A program made the translations under genes and the position numbers. Positions 22,774 through 34,666 of a stretch of 64,000 nucleotides of DNA are shown in pieces. The notes under the pieces were generated by a model. That model was not told where the DNA came from and did no database searches. It saw only the letters and a program-made list of their open reading frames with translations. The first letter of the stretch is position 1. Each line of letters begins with the position of its first letter. The DNA comes from Lepidodermella squamata (lineage: Eukaryota; Gastrotricha), in contig JBLDXI010000011.1 of assembly GCA_047495785.1 (NCBI GenBank), positions 1,488,001 to 1,552,000 of the forward strand, written 5' to 3'.

Positions 22774-24319
22774 TTGATGAAAGCGTTTATTATCAACTCA
22801 TTTTTCATCATCATCATCGTTGCGACGTGCGGCGGCGCTATTTTGACGCTGGCGTGTAATTTGAATAGCGACACCGGGCCGCCTACACCGTCTGTTAAAT
22901 CAGCGCCAAAGTCGAGAAAATTCGTCGTTAAATCATCGGCCGTCAATGAGGTGGTGGCTAATTCTACGTGCGGATATTTCGCGACTTCGCGACGCATTTT
23001 CGAACGGAATTACATATATGGCAGCCGTATAGCACTGCAAAACGAGTAAATATTTTGGAAAAAAAATCGAAGAAAAATTCGAAATTTTGCATTCTTGGTA
23101 CCGTAGCGAGGAGTAATTCGGGATTTCAAGGATAAATATTCAGCTTTCGCTCGAAAAATTTGAGGATTTGAATCAAGATGACTTTTCATGATTTTTTAGA
23201 ATTTTTCTAATTTTACCTGATTTTTTGGAAAAATTTAAAACGTTTTCAGCTGAAGGAATTTTCAAATTTGAGGAAGCGCCTAATTTTTCAAAAAATAGTC
23301 TTCAGCTTTATAATTGAAACTGGAATTGAGCTTTTATTTTAAGATTTAGGATACCTTTCACTCCAGTAGCTCAGATTTAAATTATTATTATTTTTAAATC
23401 ATTTTGGGCCATCTTGGCATCATTCCCATAGGCCTATACTTTTGAAAGTGAGAGTGAATTTTAAGAAATTTAAATTTCAAATTTTAAATTTAGCCTCGAT
23501 TTATTAAGAAATTCTTGAAAATTCAAATTTGAAAAAATTTAATTTCGAACAATTTTCAATTTAATTAATTTCAATTTTTTCAAACTTAAATTTTCAAGAA
23601 TTTTTTTTCACAATTCCAGGCTACCTTGGATCGTTCAACTCGTTGCACTGAAAAGCGACTATTCATACGACTTTTTGTGCTCAGCGCTGGTTGTCCAGCA
23701 ATCCTGGCTTCTCACCTCAACGCCATGTGTCACCCTGTCAAACTTCACCAGCCGTAACTATGACAATTCAACCCTGATCGCGGCTAAAATCGGCGAATCG
23801 ATAATCGAAATCACGCGGCGAGTCAGTCATGTGAAGCGTAACGTGACCCTCCTTAAATTAGCAATTAGCTCGAAAATCGACCCGATTTGCTGGCCGAGGA
23901 CTTGTGTTGAAGACCCGTGTTCCCTCGGCGATCCAACCCAAGTTCGAATCATTCGATCCACCGCCTTGAATTCGACAAGTGAAAAATTTCGAGCAATTTT
24001 AAACGCAAATCCGGCTCAATTAGTCAACCGTGTCGAATGCTTCGAAGAACTGCCGAATATAACTGATTCGATAACATGCGCAAGGCAGATGGGCGGGGGT
24101 CAATCGCCGCTGGATGGCTGCAAATTCAGCGATGGCGGGTCGGTTTTGGTCGCGACGCAATCAACGTTGGATAAATCGGTTTATCTGTGCGGCTTCAGCT
24201 CAAATTTACAGCCGACTGAATGCGGCGATACTGGGATGAATGATGAAATTATGACTTTTAGCCGAGTTTGTATGCTAGCGACGTGGATTAACAACGTTAC
24301 TTCAAGATTTCGTGGTTGA
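22774..24319 (+). CDS. Secreted trypsin-like serine protease homologue, catalytically inactive
   Basis: Exons 22774-23045 and 23620-24319, with a 574-bp AT-rich intron, give 323 residues. A hydrophobic leader (FFIIIIVATCGGA) suggests secretion or membrane anchoring. The chymotrypsin-fold landmarks are present: ELPWIVQLVALK, SALVVQQSWLLTSTPC, VTLLKLAIS and SDGGSVLVATQ. All three catalytic positions appear changed. The His of TAAHC is replaced (TSTPC), the Asp of NDIALLKL is Asn (RNVTLLKL), and GDSGGP reads FSDGGS with Asp at the Ser position. Such homologues act as cofactors or decoys in some arthropod cascades; that role here is only analogy. The long intron could hide another exon. Confidence 0.62.
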
Positions 24320-24527
24320 ATTTCGCAAACCTGGAATTTTTATGAAATAAAGAATTGTTGTAATATTTTTAAATTTTATTAAATTGAAAAATATTTCAAG
24401 TTTTAAATATTTTTTTATTGATCACGATTTTGAAAGATCTAATTTAGTCGAAACCAGACATAATTTTGGCCAATTCCAAGCCATCGTCCCATTCGGAAAC
24501 TTTGCATTTCAGCTGAACTCGACCAGG

Positions 24528-24894
24528 CTAGCCCGAATCACTCTTTATCAAGGTATCGAAACCGAAATTTCGCCGAGCGAAAACCCGATGCCGATTTGAG
24601 GGCAGAGCTAGAACAGCACAGTAGTCGTTTGTACCGTCGCCAATGTACCAAATTTCGGGTTCTTGACCTTCTCCGTATTTTTCGATAATTTTCTTCATTT
24701 CAGATCCTGAAATTTAGAATTTTAGAATTTGCGAATTAAAGCGAAGTTGATTAAAAAAATTCACCTTTGCAAATATGGCGCGGACATAGCTCTGAGTAAC
24801 AACTCCCTGATTTAGCCCGCTCAGCTTGCTCCGGGACAGGCTCCATTCTCAAGCAGCCGTTTAATCCGCGGAGGTTGTTTGCGCGCACGAGTCA
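24528..24894 (-). pseudogene. 3' fragment of a PHOSPHO-type HAD phosphatase
   Basis: Two minus-strand exons are readable. One (24765 to about 24894) encodes ...CYSELCPRHICK. The other (24528-24707) continues GSEMKKIIEKYG and IWYIGDGTNDYCAVLAL and stops after SDSG. The C-x4-CPxxxCK block, the GDGxND motif of HAD phosphatases and their spacing match the PHOSPHO1/PHOSPHO2 family (phosphocholine, phosphoethanolamine or pyridoxal phosphate phosphatases). The N-terminal half with the nucleophile DFDxT motif was not found to the right, and the frame meets a TGA at 24892-24894 beside a possible acceptor. It is probably a truncated relic, although an unfound distant exon is possible. Confidence 0.6.
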
Positions 24895-25897
24895 CTATGT
24901 GCGCAGCTTAGTGGCGCAACAGTGGCTCAGTGAGCCAAAATGAGCGAAGGATTTATATAGTGATAAATGAATACACGATATCAGCCTTCAGCTCTCAGTA
25001 TCTGTAGATTTGATCGTTGATAGGTACTAAAGTTTGCGAAATTTTTAGGCGGTTCAAAAGCAAAGGGCTTGTAATTTCTTGAATGTCTCTTTTGATCGCT
25101 CTTTTATTGAATAGCCATTCACCTTATACCGGCAGCTTTTTATGTGACAGTAAAAAAACGAATCAGGCGAGTATTTGGAATAGTTTTGAAAAAGCATGAG
25201 AATAGCTATGCTAAGAAGCCGGTCGTCGAAGTTTCAAATGCGATTCAGAATTTCATGGTTTCAGATCAACGTGATGCTCCAAGCTCCAATTACGATTACG
25301 GCTGAAAATTGAATTCTTTGAAATTTTCCCCTTGAAGGAAAGTGGAAATTTCAGCGCTAAAAGATGACCCAGTTTGATAATTTTATTCCAAATCTCAGCA
25401 AAGTATCAAACCTAACCCTGAAGATCAAAACTCACAAAAATCGTTGTTCTTCATACTTTTCCAATTTTATTGTCAGTTCCTTCTAAATCACAGTCACAAG
25501 TCACGGTCACAAGATGCGCAAAAAACTACGTAGAAAAATTATACCGAGTAATAAATAGAAGATTCTTTAATTTTCTTTGAACTCAAAGAGTGTTCAAATT
25601 TGTTTGAATGAAGGATTAAACAAACGACGATAACAATGACAGGAAAAGTAAGATTTTCATTTAATGCGATGAAAATAGCATTTGAAAAAAATCAAAGAAA
25701 TTCACTTGAAAATCGGAAAAATCTGAAACCAGAATTTTTCTTGGAAATATATTGATATTTTAAAAATCAAATCAAAATCAAATTTTTTTGAATTTCTTGA
25801 ATTTAAATTTTCATTTGTTGGTTTCAGATTTCTTCGAATTGTTTTCAAAAAATTATGGAAGTCCGTTGTGCAGGTTGCATTATATTTCCAATATTTT
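24895..25897. other. Gene-free spacer
   Basis: AT-rich. Searched for the missing PHOSPHO N-terminal exon (DFDxT-type motif) without success. No repeat recognised. Confidence 0.4.
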
Positions 25898-26779
25898 TTA
25901 TTTCCTCGCACTGCCCGGCCGGGCGGATAGCTCAGCATCATCCGTCAGAGACTCGCCGCCATCATCATCATCATCGCCACTATCGCCATCACTCAAGACG
26001 CCCGAGTACAAGGCGCTAGAACCCGGCCGAGGCACAGGCGACCCCAAGGCCGATGATTGCCTAACAGCCCGTTTCGCAGACGACGACCTCGGCGTGAGAG
26101 CGGCCGAAATCGCATCGCCCGGCTTGCGGCTCTGAAGCCACGACTGCATAGCCCGGCATTGCTTCAAGCAATTCTGACCCTGCTCCATCTCCTTTTCGAG
26201 CAGCTTCACGTCAGACTCGGCTAATTTCTTCCAACCAGCCCGGTCCAACGCCGGAATTAATTCCGATCGGTACCGCCGGAACGGCACGGGCTCGTGCGGC
26301 TTCAACGGGTTCAAACTCCGCCGGTCTCGCTCTTCAATAGCCCGCCACGCCAGGCGAGATGTGTGCTTTTCGATTTTATCACACGCTTTCACGAGGTCAT
26401 TTTCGTACCTTCGCAGCGAATCGGCGAGAGAGTCGATATCGATTTCGTCATCGCCCGCCCCGGATAGGTACCGAGCCGAGCCGCTAGGCATGACTTCGTC
26501 GAGAATTTTCGCTAGCTCGTCGAACTGGTGGCCGTGGTTGCTACGCGCCGAGTCGGGTGTTACGATGTTATTTGCGACTTTTCGCTGCAGGGCGAACATG
26601 AGAGGCGCTAGGACGTCGAGGGCGAGGAGGCGTTTTGCGGCTAGGCCGTGGCGGGCTAGCCACCTCGTGACGGTTCGGCCGTCCAAATTGCTGGATGAGG
26701 TGGTTGATTTTCGAGTTGTAGAAACAACCCGGGCGGACTGGGCTCGTTTTTTGACCGATCGGCTAGGAGTCTGAAACAT
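25898..26779 (-). CDS. Uncharacterised 293-residue basic/acidic-tailed protein
   Basis: Single open frame, GC-richer than its surroundings (strong coding signal). It has a basic Ser/Arg/Lys N-terminus, a helical core (from about RTVTRWLARHGL through ENDLVKACDKIEKHTSRLAW to RAGWKKLAESDVKLLEKEME), and a low-complexity tail with a run of Asp (SGDDDDDGGES). I do not recognise the family. The first codons overlap a possible acceptor (GATGTTTCAG|ACTCC), so the ATG at 26779 may not be the true start and an upstream exon could exist. Confidence 0.55.
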   Translation of the reverse strand: MFQTPSRSVKKRAQSARVVSTTRKSTTSSSNLDGRTVTRWLARHGLAAKRLLALDVLAPLMFALQRKVANNIVTPDSARSNHGHQFDELAKILDEVMPSGSARYLSGAGDDEIDIDSLADSLRRYENDLVKACDKIEKHTSRLAWRAIEERDRRSLNPLKPHEPVPFRRYRSELIPALDRAGWKKLAESDVKLLEKEMEQGQNCLKQCRAMQSWLQSRKPGDAISAALTPRSSSAKRAVRQSSALGSPVPRPGSSALYSGVLSDGDSGDDDDDGGESLTDDAELSARPGSARK

Positions 26780-27145
26780 CGAAAAATATAAAAAAAATCA
26801 GGGAATTGAAGAAAAATATCACACTATCACAAGCAATTTATTAATTTTTTGAATAACCGGTTCATATTTAGTTCAATTTTAAATTAACATTTAATCCTTT
26901 TTTGATCATTTGATCTGATCAATTTTGAATTTGGATTAGCTCTTACAGATTCGCATATTTTCTTTTTCATGAAGTATATTTTTCGAGAATCCTTGAACCG
27001 GCTTATATGACACCGCATTTCGAGTATATTAAGCCCAGTGCTAAATTATCCTATTTTCCCATTAACATATTTAACAACAAAAGCCTTACATTTACAATGG
27101 CCACACTTGTGGGTTAACATAAGAGCCACAACTAGACAAAAAACA

Positions 27146-28267
27146 ATGCCACCTTCATTAATTTTCGCGCATAAAATGCTGCTTAAATTAAAACTTCTTC
27201 AGTTATCAAATTTAAGGCAATTGTTAGCGATTTTAGCAATTTTAGCCATCATCATCGTATCAATTCTCGCGATAATTTTTACAGTGCAAAAATCTACGAA
27301 TTTACAACGGATCAAAGATGGCATGGTTAATTACGGCGAATTTTTGGACTTCAGCAACGCGACAATCAGCAATCCAGTTCAAAAATCAACGGCTAAAAAA
27401 TCAAAATTTGATCAACTCGATCAATCTCTGCTTCAACTAAACGAGAATTTCATACCAAAAATTCTGCATCAAACTTGGAAACGCGAAAAATTACCGGAAA
27501 ATTACGAAAAATATCGCGAAACATGGCTGAAATTTCACGGCGAAAATTGGACTCATCACCTATGGACTGATCAAGAAAATACGGAGCTGATTCGAAATTT
27601 CTACTCGTGGCTGTTGCCAATTTACGAAAATCTACCCATCGGAGTTATGCGGGCTGATCTTATGCGTTATGTCTATATGCATCGATACGGCGGGATTTAC
27701 GCTGATTTAGACATGGAACCCCTGAAACCGCTCGATTTTCTTCTGGATAACGCAGAATATCCCGTTATTTTAGGCTACATGTCCCGATCAAGTACGGATC
27801 AGCACAATATCCCGGCGAGTTTGATCATTTCTCAGCCTGGCCACATGTTATGGTCTATTGTTTTAGGCAAAATAATGGAGAATGTTAAAAAATATCCGAA
27901 AAATACGAGGCCTGAGTACATAACTGGGCCGTTTGCATTTCATAAATCGATAGTTAGCTACCTTGAATTGAGCCCATTTTACAACAATTCAATGCAACCT
28001 GGCGAAGCGCTGGGGAATTTGACGGAAATTGTAGCTGATTTGCAAATGTTGGCGCCTGGTCTTATTTTTCCGTACAATTGGGCGATGAAAGATACACATG
28101 TCGGGAAGCTGTGTTCGGCCGAGTCGACGGATCACAATTCGGAGAGGTGTAAGAAATTTTTCCCCGATGCATATACGATTCAATATTCTGGCTATTCGTG
28201 GAAGGAAGAATGGGAAGAGTTTATTAATGACAATTTTGATGGCGCATTTAGTATTGCAATTGACTGA
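27146..28267 (+). CDS. Intronless type II membrane glycosyltransferase, DXD sugar-binding family (GT32-like)
   Basis: About 373 residues from the ATG at 27146; the open frame extends to 27038 and would add 36 residues. A single N-terminal membrane span (QLLAILAILAIIIVSILAII) indicates a Golgi-type type II protein. Landmarks of the DXD sugar-binding family are PKILHQTWK, LWTDQENTEL, MRADLMRYVYMHRYGG and the metal-binding DLD in YADLDMEPL. Related enzymes transfer hexoses to lipids or glycans; the substrate cannot be told. Unlike most other single-copy genes nearby it has no intron, which fits retroposition or horizontal acquisition but proves neither. Confidence 0.78.
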   Translation: MPPSLIFAHKMLLKLKLLQLSNLRQLLAILAILAIIIVSILAIIFTVQKSTNLQRIKDGMVNYGEFLDFSNATISNPVQKSTAKKSKFDQLDQSLLQLNENFIPKILHQTWKREKLPENYEKYRETWLKFHGENWTHHLWTDQENTELIRNFYSWLLPIYENLPIGVMRADLMRYVYMHRYGGIYADLDMEPLKPLDFLLDNAEYPVILGYMSRSSTDQHNIPASLIISQPGHMLWSIVLGKIMENVKKYPKNTRPEYITGPFAFHKSIVSYLELSPFYNNSMQPGEALGNLTEIVADLQMLAPGLIFPYNWAMKDTHVGKLCSAESTDHNSERCKKFFPDAYTIQYSGYSWKEEWEEFINDNFDGAFSIAID

Positions 28268-28555
28268 TATTAATACAATTCAATAGAAATCAATTTGACA
28301 AAATAAAAAATATTGAAACTGATTATTTTTCAAATTTCTACGGTTTTTTATTCAGAAAAAAAGTCTCTAAATATTCAAATTATTTGATCATAAAATAATC
28401 ACGGGTCGAGTAGGGTAAAGTGACCTAATTTTGCAAAAAACTGGTCACAGATGTTTGAAGCCATCGATATCGAAGGCCCTCGGTCATAGAGAGCTCTTCT
28501 TTTGCCAGTAGGTGCCTTGGGTATGGAACTAAATAGCCCCAAAAGGAAATTTTCA

Positions 28556-29154
28556 AAAAGCTCACTATTGTGGCGCAACACCTGTCGCAAACAATCGCGC
28601 CAACGGTTTTGTAATTAAGGGCAATTGCCCCAATTATGCAACGCATTTCGATTTTTCGTCCTACAGGGTGGCCGAAAAATTGGGCAGAGCGGGAATTCAC
28701 TGCGCATCAATTTAATGAGGAGTTTTAAGAAGTTGAAGAATTTCAAGCATTCTTTTGCCAAGGGAACTCCTCAATTTCTTGAAACTCCTCATTAAATTGA
28801 TGCGCAGCGAATTCCCGCTATGCGGAATTTGTTGGCCACCCTGTATACTGCAAACGTGGGCAAATTTCAGACAATTTTTCTGGAATCAAAAATTTGACTG
28901 AAGTAGTGAAAATTAATTTCTAACCAGTTTTTTTACTAACAAGCAATGAATTTAAACATGACCAACGTATTCTGCGGCCTTTGTTTGACCATAAATTTTT
29001 TGATTCCAGAAAAATTGGCTGAAATTGGACCACGTTTGCAGTATAGGACGAAAAATCGAAATGCGTTGCATAATTGGGGCAATTGCCATTAATTACAAAA
29101 CCGTTGGCGCGAGATTGTTTGCGACAGGTGTTGCGCCACAATGGTGAGCTTTTT
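28556..29154. mobile_element. Foldback element in the left arm
   Basis: Inverted ends: AAAAAGCTCACTATTGTGG on the left and CCACAATGGTGAGCTTTTT on the right. The arms extend for over 150 bp (through GTTTGCGACAGGTGTTGCGCC, CGAAATGCGTTGCATAATTG and CCACGTTTGCAGTATA). It is non-coding. Its left arm is broken by the 180-bp element at 28664-28843. Confidence 0.72.
28664..28843. mobile_element. 180-bp Tc1/mariner-type MITE
   Basis: Ends CAGGGTGGCC and GGCCACCCTG, flanked by TA on each side (28662-28663 and 28844-28845). It is an almost complete palindrome built on TGCGCATCAATTTAATGAGG. Removing it with one TA restores the left arm of the surrounding foldback, which shows it inserted later. Confidence 0.8.
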
Positions 29155-31335
29155 AGTTGCGTTTTTCAAAAAAATTGACTTAAAATAAATTTCAAAATTA
29201 AATTTTATCCTGAGCTCATAAAATATTCCGATGGGCTCATTCGATGGTGATTCAAGCTATGGATCAAGTAATTACACCAGCAAGTTTTGAAATGGAATGT
29301 TAGCTTTTCTTCATGGCTTCATGGCAAAAAGGTTATGAACCGCAAACTTTTTCCCATTTTTTTTACCTTAAAATTAATTTCAAAATTACTTATTTAGCAT
29401 AATCATATTTCGATGGGCGAGAGATGGTGGTGATTCAAGGACTTACATACTATGCAAATTTTGGAAAATACTGACTAACTTTTGACCGACTCTTAATTTT
29501 TATTTATCAATGGATTAATTAAATATAAAAAATAAGAGATTCATGGCCTAATTTATTTGTGGGCAGTTTAAATCCTAAGCATTAAAGATTCGGTAACAAA
29601 AATAATTTCCCTCGCTCTCTAAATTTCGCCAGTTTTAAGGAATTTCGCCAGCGTATTATAACATAATTATAATTTCCGTAAAAAAATAGCGGCGAATACG
29701 TCGATAAATAATATTACGATACCAAACTTGTTTTGGAACCACACGTTCATGCATACGTTAGGCCTCAACCTTTGCCCTTCAATTAGATGCGAATTCAGCA
29801 CTTTCGACGTGACCTCGGTACATTGCATTATGTAGACATAATAATACTTGGGCCTTTTTTAAGAGTCAAATTTCGATAAAAAATGGTCGAAATAGCTCAT
29901 GCCTTTAACAGACAGTAAATGGTGTCGATGCTACGCAAAACTAAGAATTACTGCGAAAAATAAATAATTTTGATCAAAATTCGCTTCCACCGCATCGGTA
30001 GCGTAAAATGGTTAATTTCGAAGTGATTGTGTAACTCTCCTTACGCAACAGAGCTTCATGGCCCTCGTTTAAGAACTAGTAATTAAGCGAAAAGAACATT
30101 CGTCGCATTTACACGAGCTACTTCGTAATTATCGATGTTAAATACTTCAATTGTTGCGTCATCATTTTTACTTCAACTCAAACGAGTTTTGTGTGAAATT
30201 TTTATGGGCACTGTTAGCAAGTTTAACACTCAAATTTTGCGGTATCAAGTAATCACATCGTCGGCTGGCACTTGATCTATACAATTCTCCCGCTTGTAAA
30301 TAGAAATGATCGATTTCGCAAATGTATAAAAATTCTTAAATGCTGCCAAAATCCTCCTAAAATGAAGTATGCAACGAATCGCGTCACTGCGGCAGTTTCA
30401 AGTCACCCTGTATTGAACAGCGTGTCCCATGAGTAAGAATACACGAAAACGGGTTCAGAAACTCTAGAATGCCAGATGAAGTCCCATCTCATGGCCAGAA
30501 ACATTTTAGAAAAATTCGAAAAATCACGAGAATAGTAATCAAGTATGCCACTTGTCAATGGGATTAAAAATGCCACCCGGAAAAATGTTGTCCAATCGGG
30601 TAAAATACTAAAAATTACCGAACCAGATACCATCGGGGGTTTCCGGGTTTTCTTCGGAAAATTTAATTTATGATTTTTATACTTTTCGGTTAAATCGCGG
30701 ATAAAACATGGAATATTCTCTCGGTAGGCTTAATTTAATAAAATTGGTTGAATTTCCTGCGAAAAGTTGCGAGATGACAAAACAGTTGCGCAACCTCTGG
30801 GCTCTAGGACACGATGTAATTCGAAAAAATACCTGGAAAAATGTAAAAATCGGAAATATTGATAATTTCGAGATTTTCCAATGATTTTCAAGGGTTTCGT
30901 TGACCGTTCCATTTTACATTCCAAGCAGGAGCTACATTGAATTTTCTAATATTCATGAGAAAGTTCTCCCTAAATTATTTGAATAATATTGGAATAACCA
31001 TAGCCACTGCTATTCAATCAATTTTGATTCGCTTCGATCTAGATGTATCGGATTTAGATAATATTTTTCAAGCTTTCAAATTATTTATACTCTTTCTCGG
31101 AAAATTCGTAAATAAATTCGTATTTCTTTTCATAGCAAGCTAGAAGCGAGGTGTTAGGCATAGAACTCAGTCGAGCTAATTTTGAGATATTTCTTCACGA
31201 CCAAGAGCCAAATATTTTGAATTTGTTAATGAAAAATGAACAAAACCACGCATTCAGTCTTTCGTGAAAATGATTGCGCAACAGTTAAAGTAATTAACTT
31301 GGACAACTATGGGTAGCCTAGTGTAAATGCGACGA

Positions 31336-32515
31336 TTGACGTCGTTTTTACACGACGGAGGGGTACGGAGGCGTTCGTTAACGCCATTGGTTACTATGCT
31401 CTATTTAGAGGCTCTGTTAAGACAAATTTCGATTACGCAACTAAGGAATTTCGGAAATTTGATGTCGATTTTTTTGCAAAGAGTCAAGAAAGCGATTTCG
31501 AAAACGAATTTTTAAAGTAAAATTTTTTCTTTATTGGTACTTGAAAGTTATTTTTACTTGTAGCCTCAATTGGTCGAATATTTATACACGCCGAATTTCT
31601 TCAATAATTTAATTATCTAATTAAACTTCCTAATTTTTAAATCGGAAATTTGATGAGCAAAGAAATATTTGACTGTCAACCCGAACGTCAACCCGTCGAT
31701 TATTTTTTTAAAATCGGTTCACCTGATTTAGATGGTCACGGATTGAGAATTTCGTGATCTACAACAAATAAAGCTTGTCCCATAATTTACGCGACCATTT
31801 TTTAATTTTGCAAATTTTTGGAATAAAAAATCCGAGGAAAATATTGGATCCTTTTTATCTGCGATGGCCACGTGGCCGAAAGAAATTCAGCTTGTTCCAT
31901 GAGTTATCGTTATTGATTTTTGCTATCACGTTTTCAGAGGAAATTTAACTGAATTTCTTCAAAATCAAACCTACCTATGGGAAGAATCTTCCAGCATCCG
32001 CGATTTACCAAAGAAATAATTGAAAATTTACGGGGAAAACCTGGAAAACTCCTCGGTCATTTTGGATATTTCACACGAACAGAAGATTTATGATAATTTT
32101 TAATTTTTAGTCGTCCCCCATATCGACCTCTAAAATATATAAAACACATCGCCGCGGCACTTGCTTGAGGAGCGACATGTGTAATAAAAATACAACAAAT
32201 TTTGATGACACATTCGACATCAAAATATTCTTCACAGCAGTGAAATATGAGTGAAATTCAGCGAAATGATTTCAGACATAACCACGAAAATTAATTTGCT
32301 GGCAGCTTCAGCCCAGCCTAAACATAATTTCCTTTGGCTAAAACTCATTTTTCAGTTACAAAAATTACTCAGGGCATTTTCATTCTGAAAACCAATTAAA
32401 AGTTGAAATTCAATTTTTTCGTGAGAGCGCAGTTGCGTAATCAAAACAGAGCGTCTGGCAACTGATGGCATTAACGAACGCCTCCGTAACCCTCCGCTAG
32501 TCTAAAAACGACGTG
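31336..32515. repeat. Inverted repeat pair inside the 28-34 kb island
   Basis: About 31336-31400 (GGAGGCGTTCGTTAACGCCA) and its reverse complement near 32464-32515 form arms of some 60 bp. A second short pair lies just inside (GATTACGCAACT and AGTTGCGTAATC). Non-coding, AT-rich interior. Confidence 0.5.
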
Positions 32516-32555
32516 AAAAACGCGACTTTGAAAATTTCCTTTTTGGGGCTATTTA

Positions 32556-34080
32556 AGCCCCTTTTACACTACACCATTCGAATGGTAAATGATGGTAATT
32601 ACTCCATTGTTAGATAACAGTGATTTGCTTGCTTTTATTTGATTTTAACGTTTTTTTTCGTTGCTTTGAGAGAACTAAAAAGAATAATTAGAAACATTTT
32701 GATTTTTTGTGACTGATTTCATAAGGTGTTGCAGCATGCCCATTTTCCCGTGAAACTGATATGAATCCTGGGCTTTATTCAGCACTCAAACAAAGATTTC
32801 TCGCCTTTGCATAATCGAACAAAATCCGCCAAGTTTTTTGTAAAAATTATTTTGGTAACATAATTTCCTTTGCTTCATCACAGCGATCTCGAGCATTTTC
32901 GCGTCAGAAAATTGTCTGTAAGACAACTTTTGAAGATTTTTTAAGGTGTTCATTGCCATAGAATTTGCCGTAAAATTATTCTCAAGAGGGTCTTACTTTT
33001 AGTCGCATGTTGAGGAACCAAATTAATTTTTAAAATTCACGATCAATTTCGAGAAAATATTGGTCGCAAAATTCCCCGTGGTTTTCAGTATAAGGCACGA
33101 TTTGTTTGCGATTTGTTTTTTAAATTTAAAAATTGAAAACAAATTTAACCTGGAAATTAGGCCTCGGTGTTGATTTTAGGCGTATTTTTACCTTCAATAA
33201 TTCGAAAATTATTTCTTGATGCGCCAAGATTTTTAAGCGATCAATTAATAACCAGATTATCTTTTAGCAAAGCCAAATTCGTCAGTGGCGGAACCAAAAT
33301 TGGCTGTAGCGGACCCAAATTTCAAGACTTTATTTTTCTGATCATTTACTTCGATTTTTTTATCTTTTTAAATTAATCTGGAAATTTCAGAAAATTCGGA
33401 AAATGCTTTTTAGGCGAATTAATCACTCAAATTACCGTATTGCTGCAAATACTAACCCGGGCTTATGCAAAGTTGGAAGGCCGAAAATCTCGCAAAACTG
33501 GGCTTCTATTCGAGGGTTATTAAACGAGCGTGGGTCAGTATTTGCAGCAATACGTAGTTTCCGTTTCCGGCCAAATTTTGTTCCGCAACAGGCATTTTTG
33601 GTTCCGCTAAATTTAAGACCCATTAATAATTATACAGCAATTTTGCGTCAAGAAATACCTTGAAAAATAATTGGAATACCCAAAATTGGCATCTCGACAA
33701 TTCCCGACGTGGAGAAGCCGCGAGTTCATCGCGAGGTGAAGAAACAAGGAAATTTGGTCCAACAAATTTACAGTAACGCTTCGCGGAATCGTGGAAAATT
33801 CGCGGAATTTACACGATAATTTCTTAAATTCATTAAATTCGGCTAGGTAGCGAATAAAGCTCAGGCATCCTATCCGGTTTGACGGAAAATTAATCAGGTG
33901 TTGTAAATGAGTCGCAGAAATACCCACGTTAACTGGTTTTAATTATGTTTAGTTCTCTCAAAATCACGATAAAAGCGTGAAAATTAGCAAAAACAAGCTA
34001 ATCCTTGTTATTCAACACACGAGTAATTACCATCAATTACCATCATTTACCATTCGCATAGTAGTCGTGTAAAAGGGGCT
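32556..34080. mobile_element. 1.5-kb MITE with TTA target duplication (PIF/Harbinger-like)
   Basis: Ends AGCCCCTTTTACAC (32556) and GTGTAAAAGGGGCT (to 34080), with inverted subterminal blocks (GGTAAATGATGGTAATTA). TTA is present on both sides (32553-32555 and 34081-34083). It contains a smaller hairpin at 33438-33552 whose arms read GTATTGCTGCAAATACT and inverse. A 3-bp TWA duplication is characteristic of PIF/Harbinger elements. No transposase. Confidence 0.7.
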
Positions 34081-34666
34081 TTAGTTCAATACCCAAAGCA
34101 CCTACTGGCAAAAGAAGAGCTCTCTATGACCGAGGGCCTTCGATATCGATGGCTTCAAACATCTGTGACCAGTTTTTTGCAAAATTAGGTCACTTTACCC
34201 TAAATTGATCAAAAGAGGGCGCAAAGTGGGCATTATAAATTGTGGGTTTCTGAACTAAATTCAAGGCTACAGCTATTGATTTACCAAAAATGATCAATTT
34301 CCCCCATTTTCCCAGTAATTTTGTTCTTGTAATTTGTTCACATCATTCCTTTGGAAAAAGGATGGAATATGACTGGATCTAATTTTGATCATAAGTCTAG
34401 GAGCCTCTAGATCAATGATTTTGAATCAAATCGAATGATTTTTTCTTCAACCATTTTCTTCAAATGACAAGATTTCGTATTAAGATTCGGATTCTCTGAG
34501 ACTCGAGGGCAAAAATGATAAATTTATGAGTTGTATTGGTCTATTTCTTGCCTGAAAACTTGAACCAAGTGTAAATCAAAACAGCTAGATCAAATTCAGA
34601 TAAGACCCAATGACGAAAAATGATGTCAAATCAAATTTAAATCTATTTCACTTGAAAATCAAACAA

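Larger units (their letters stand above)
28413..34200. mobile_element. 5.8-kb inverted-repeat element with TA flanks, hosting nested insertions
   Basis: The left end GGGTAAAGTGACCTAATTTT (28413) and right end ...AGGTCACTTTACCC (to 34200) are inverted copies, with TA on both outer sides. The inverted arms share at least 150 bp, covering the GGCCCTCGGTCATAGAGAGC region at about 28472-28491 and its reverse complement at 34118-34137. The left arm is split by a foldback element at about 28556-29154 and the right arm by another element at 32556-34080; joining across them restores arm homology. No transposase or convincing gene was found in the interior. Confidence 0.7.

Noticed and set aside
24384-24599. 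Plus-strand 71-residue ORF
   Set aside because: It is the antisense shadow of the PHOSPHO-like exon, which has recognisable motifs on the minus strand.
30937-31143. Short hydrophobic ORF in the inverted-repeat island
   Set aside because: AT-rich composition makes Phe/Ile/Leu-rich frames by chance; no start context, homologue or duplication support.
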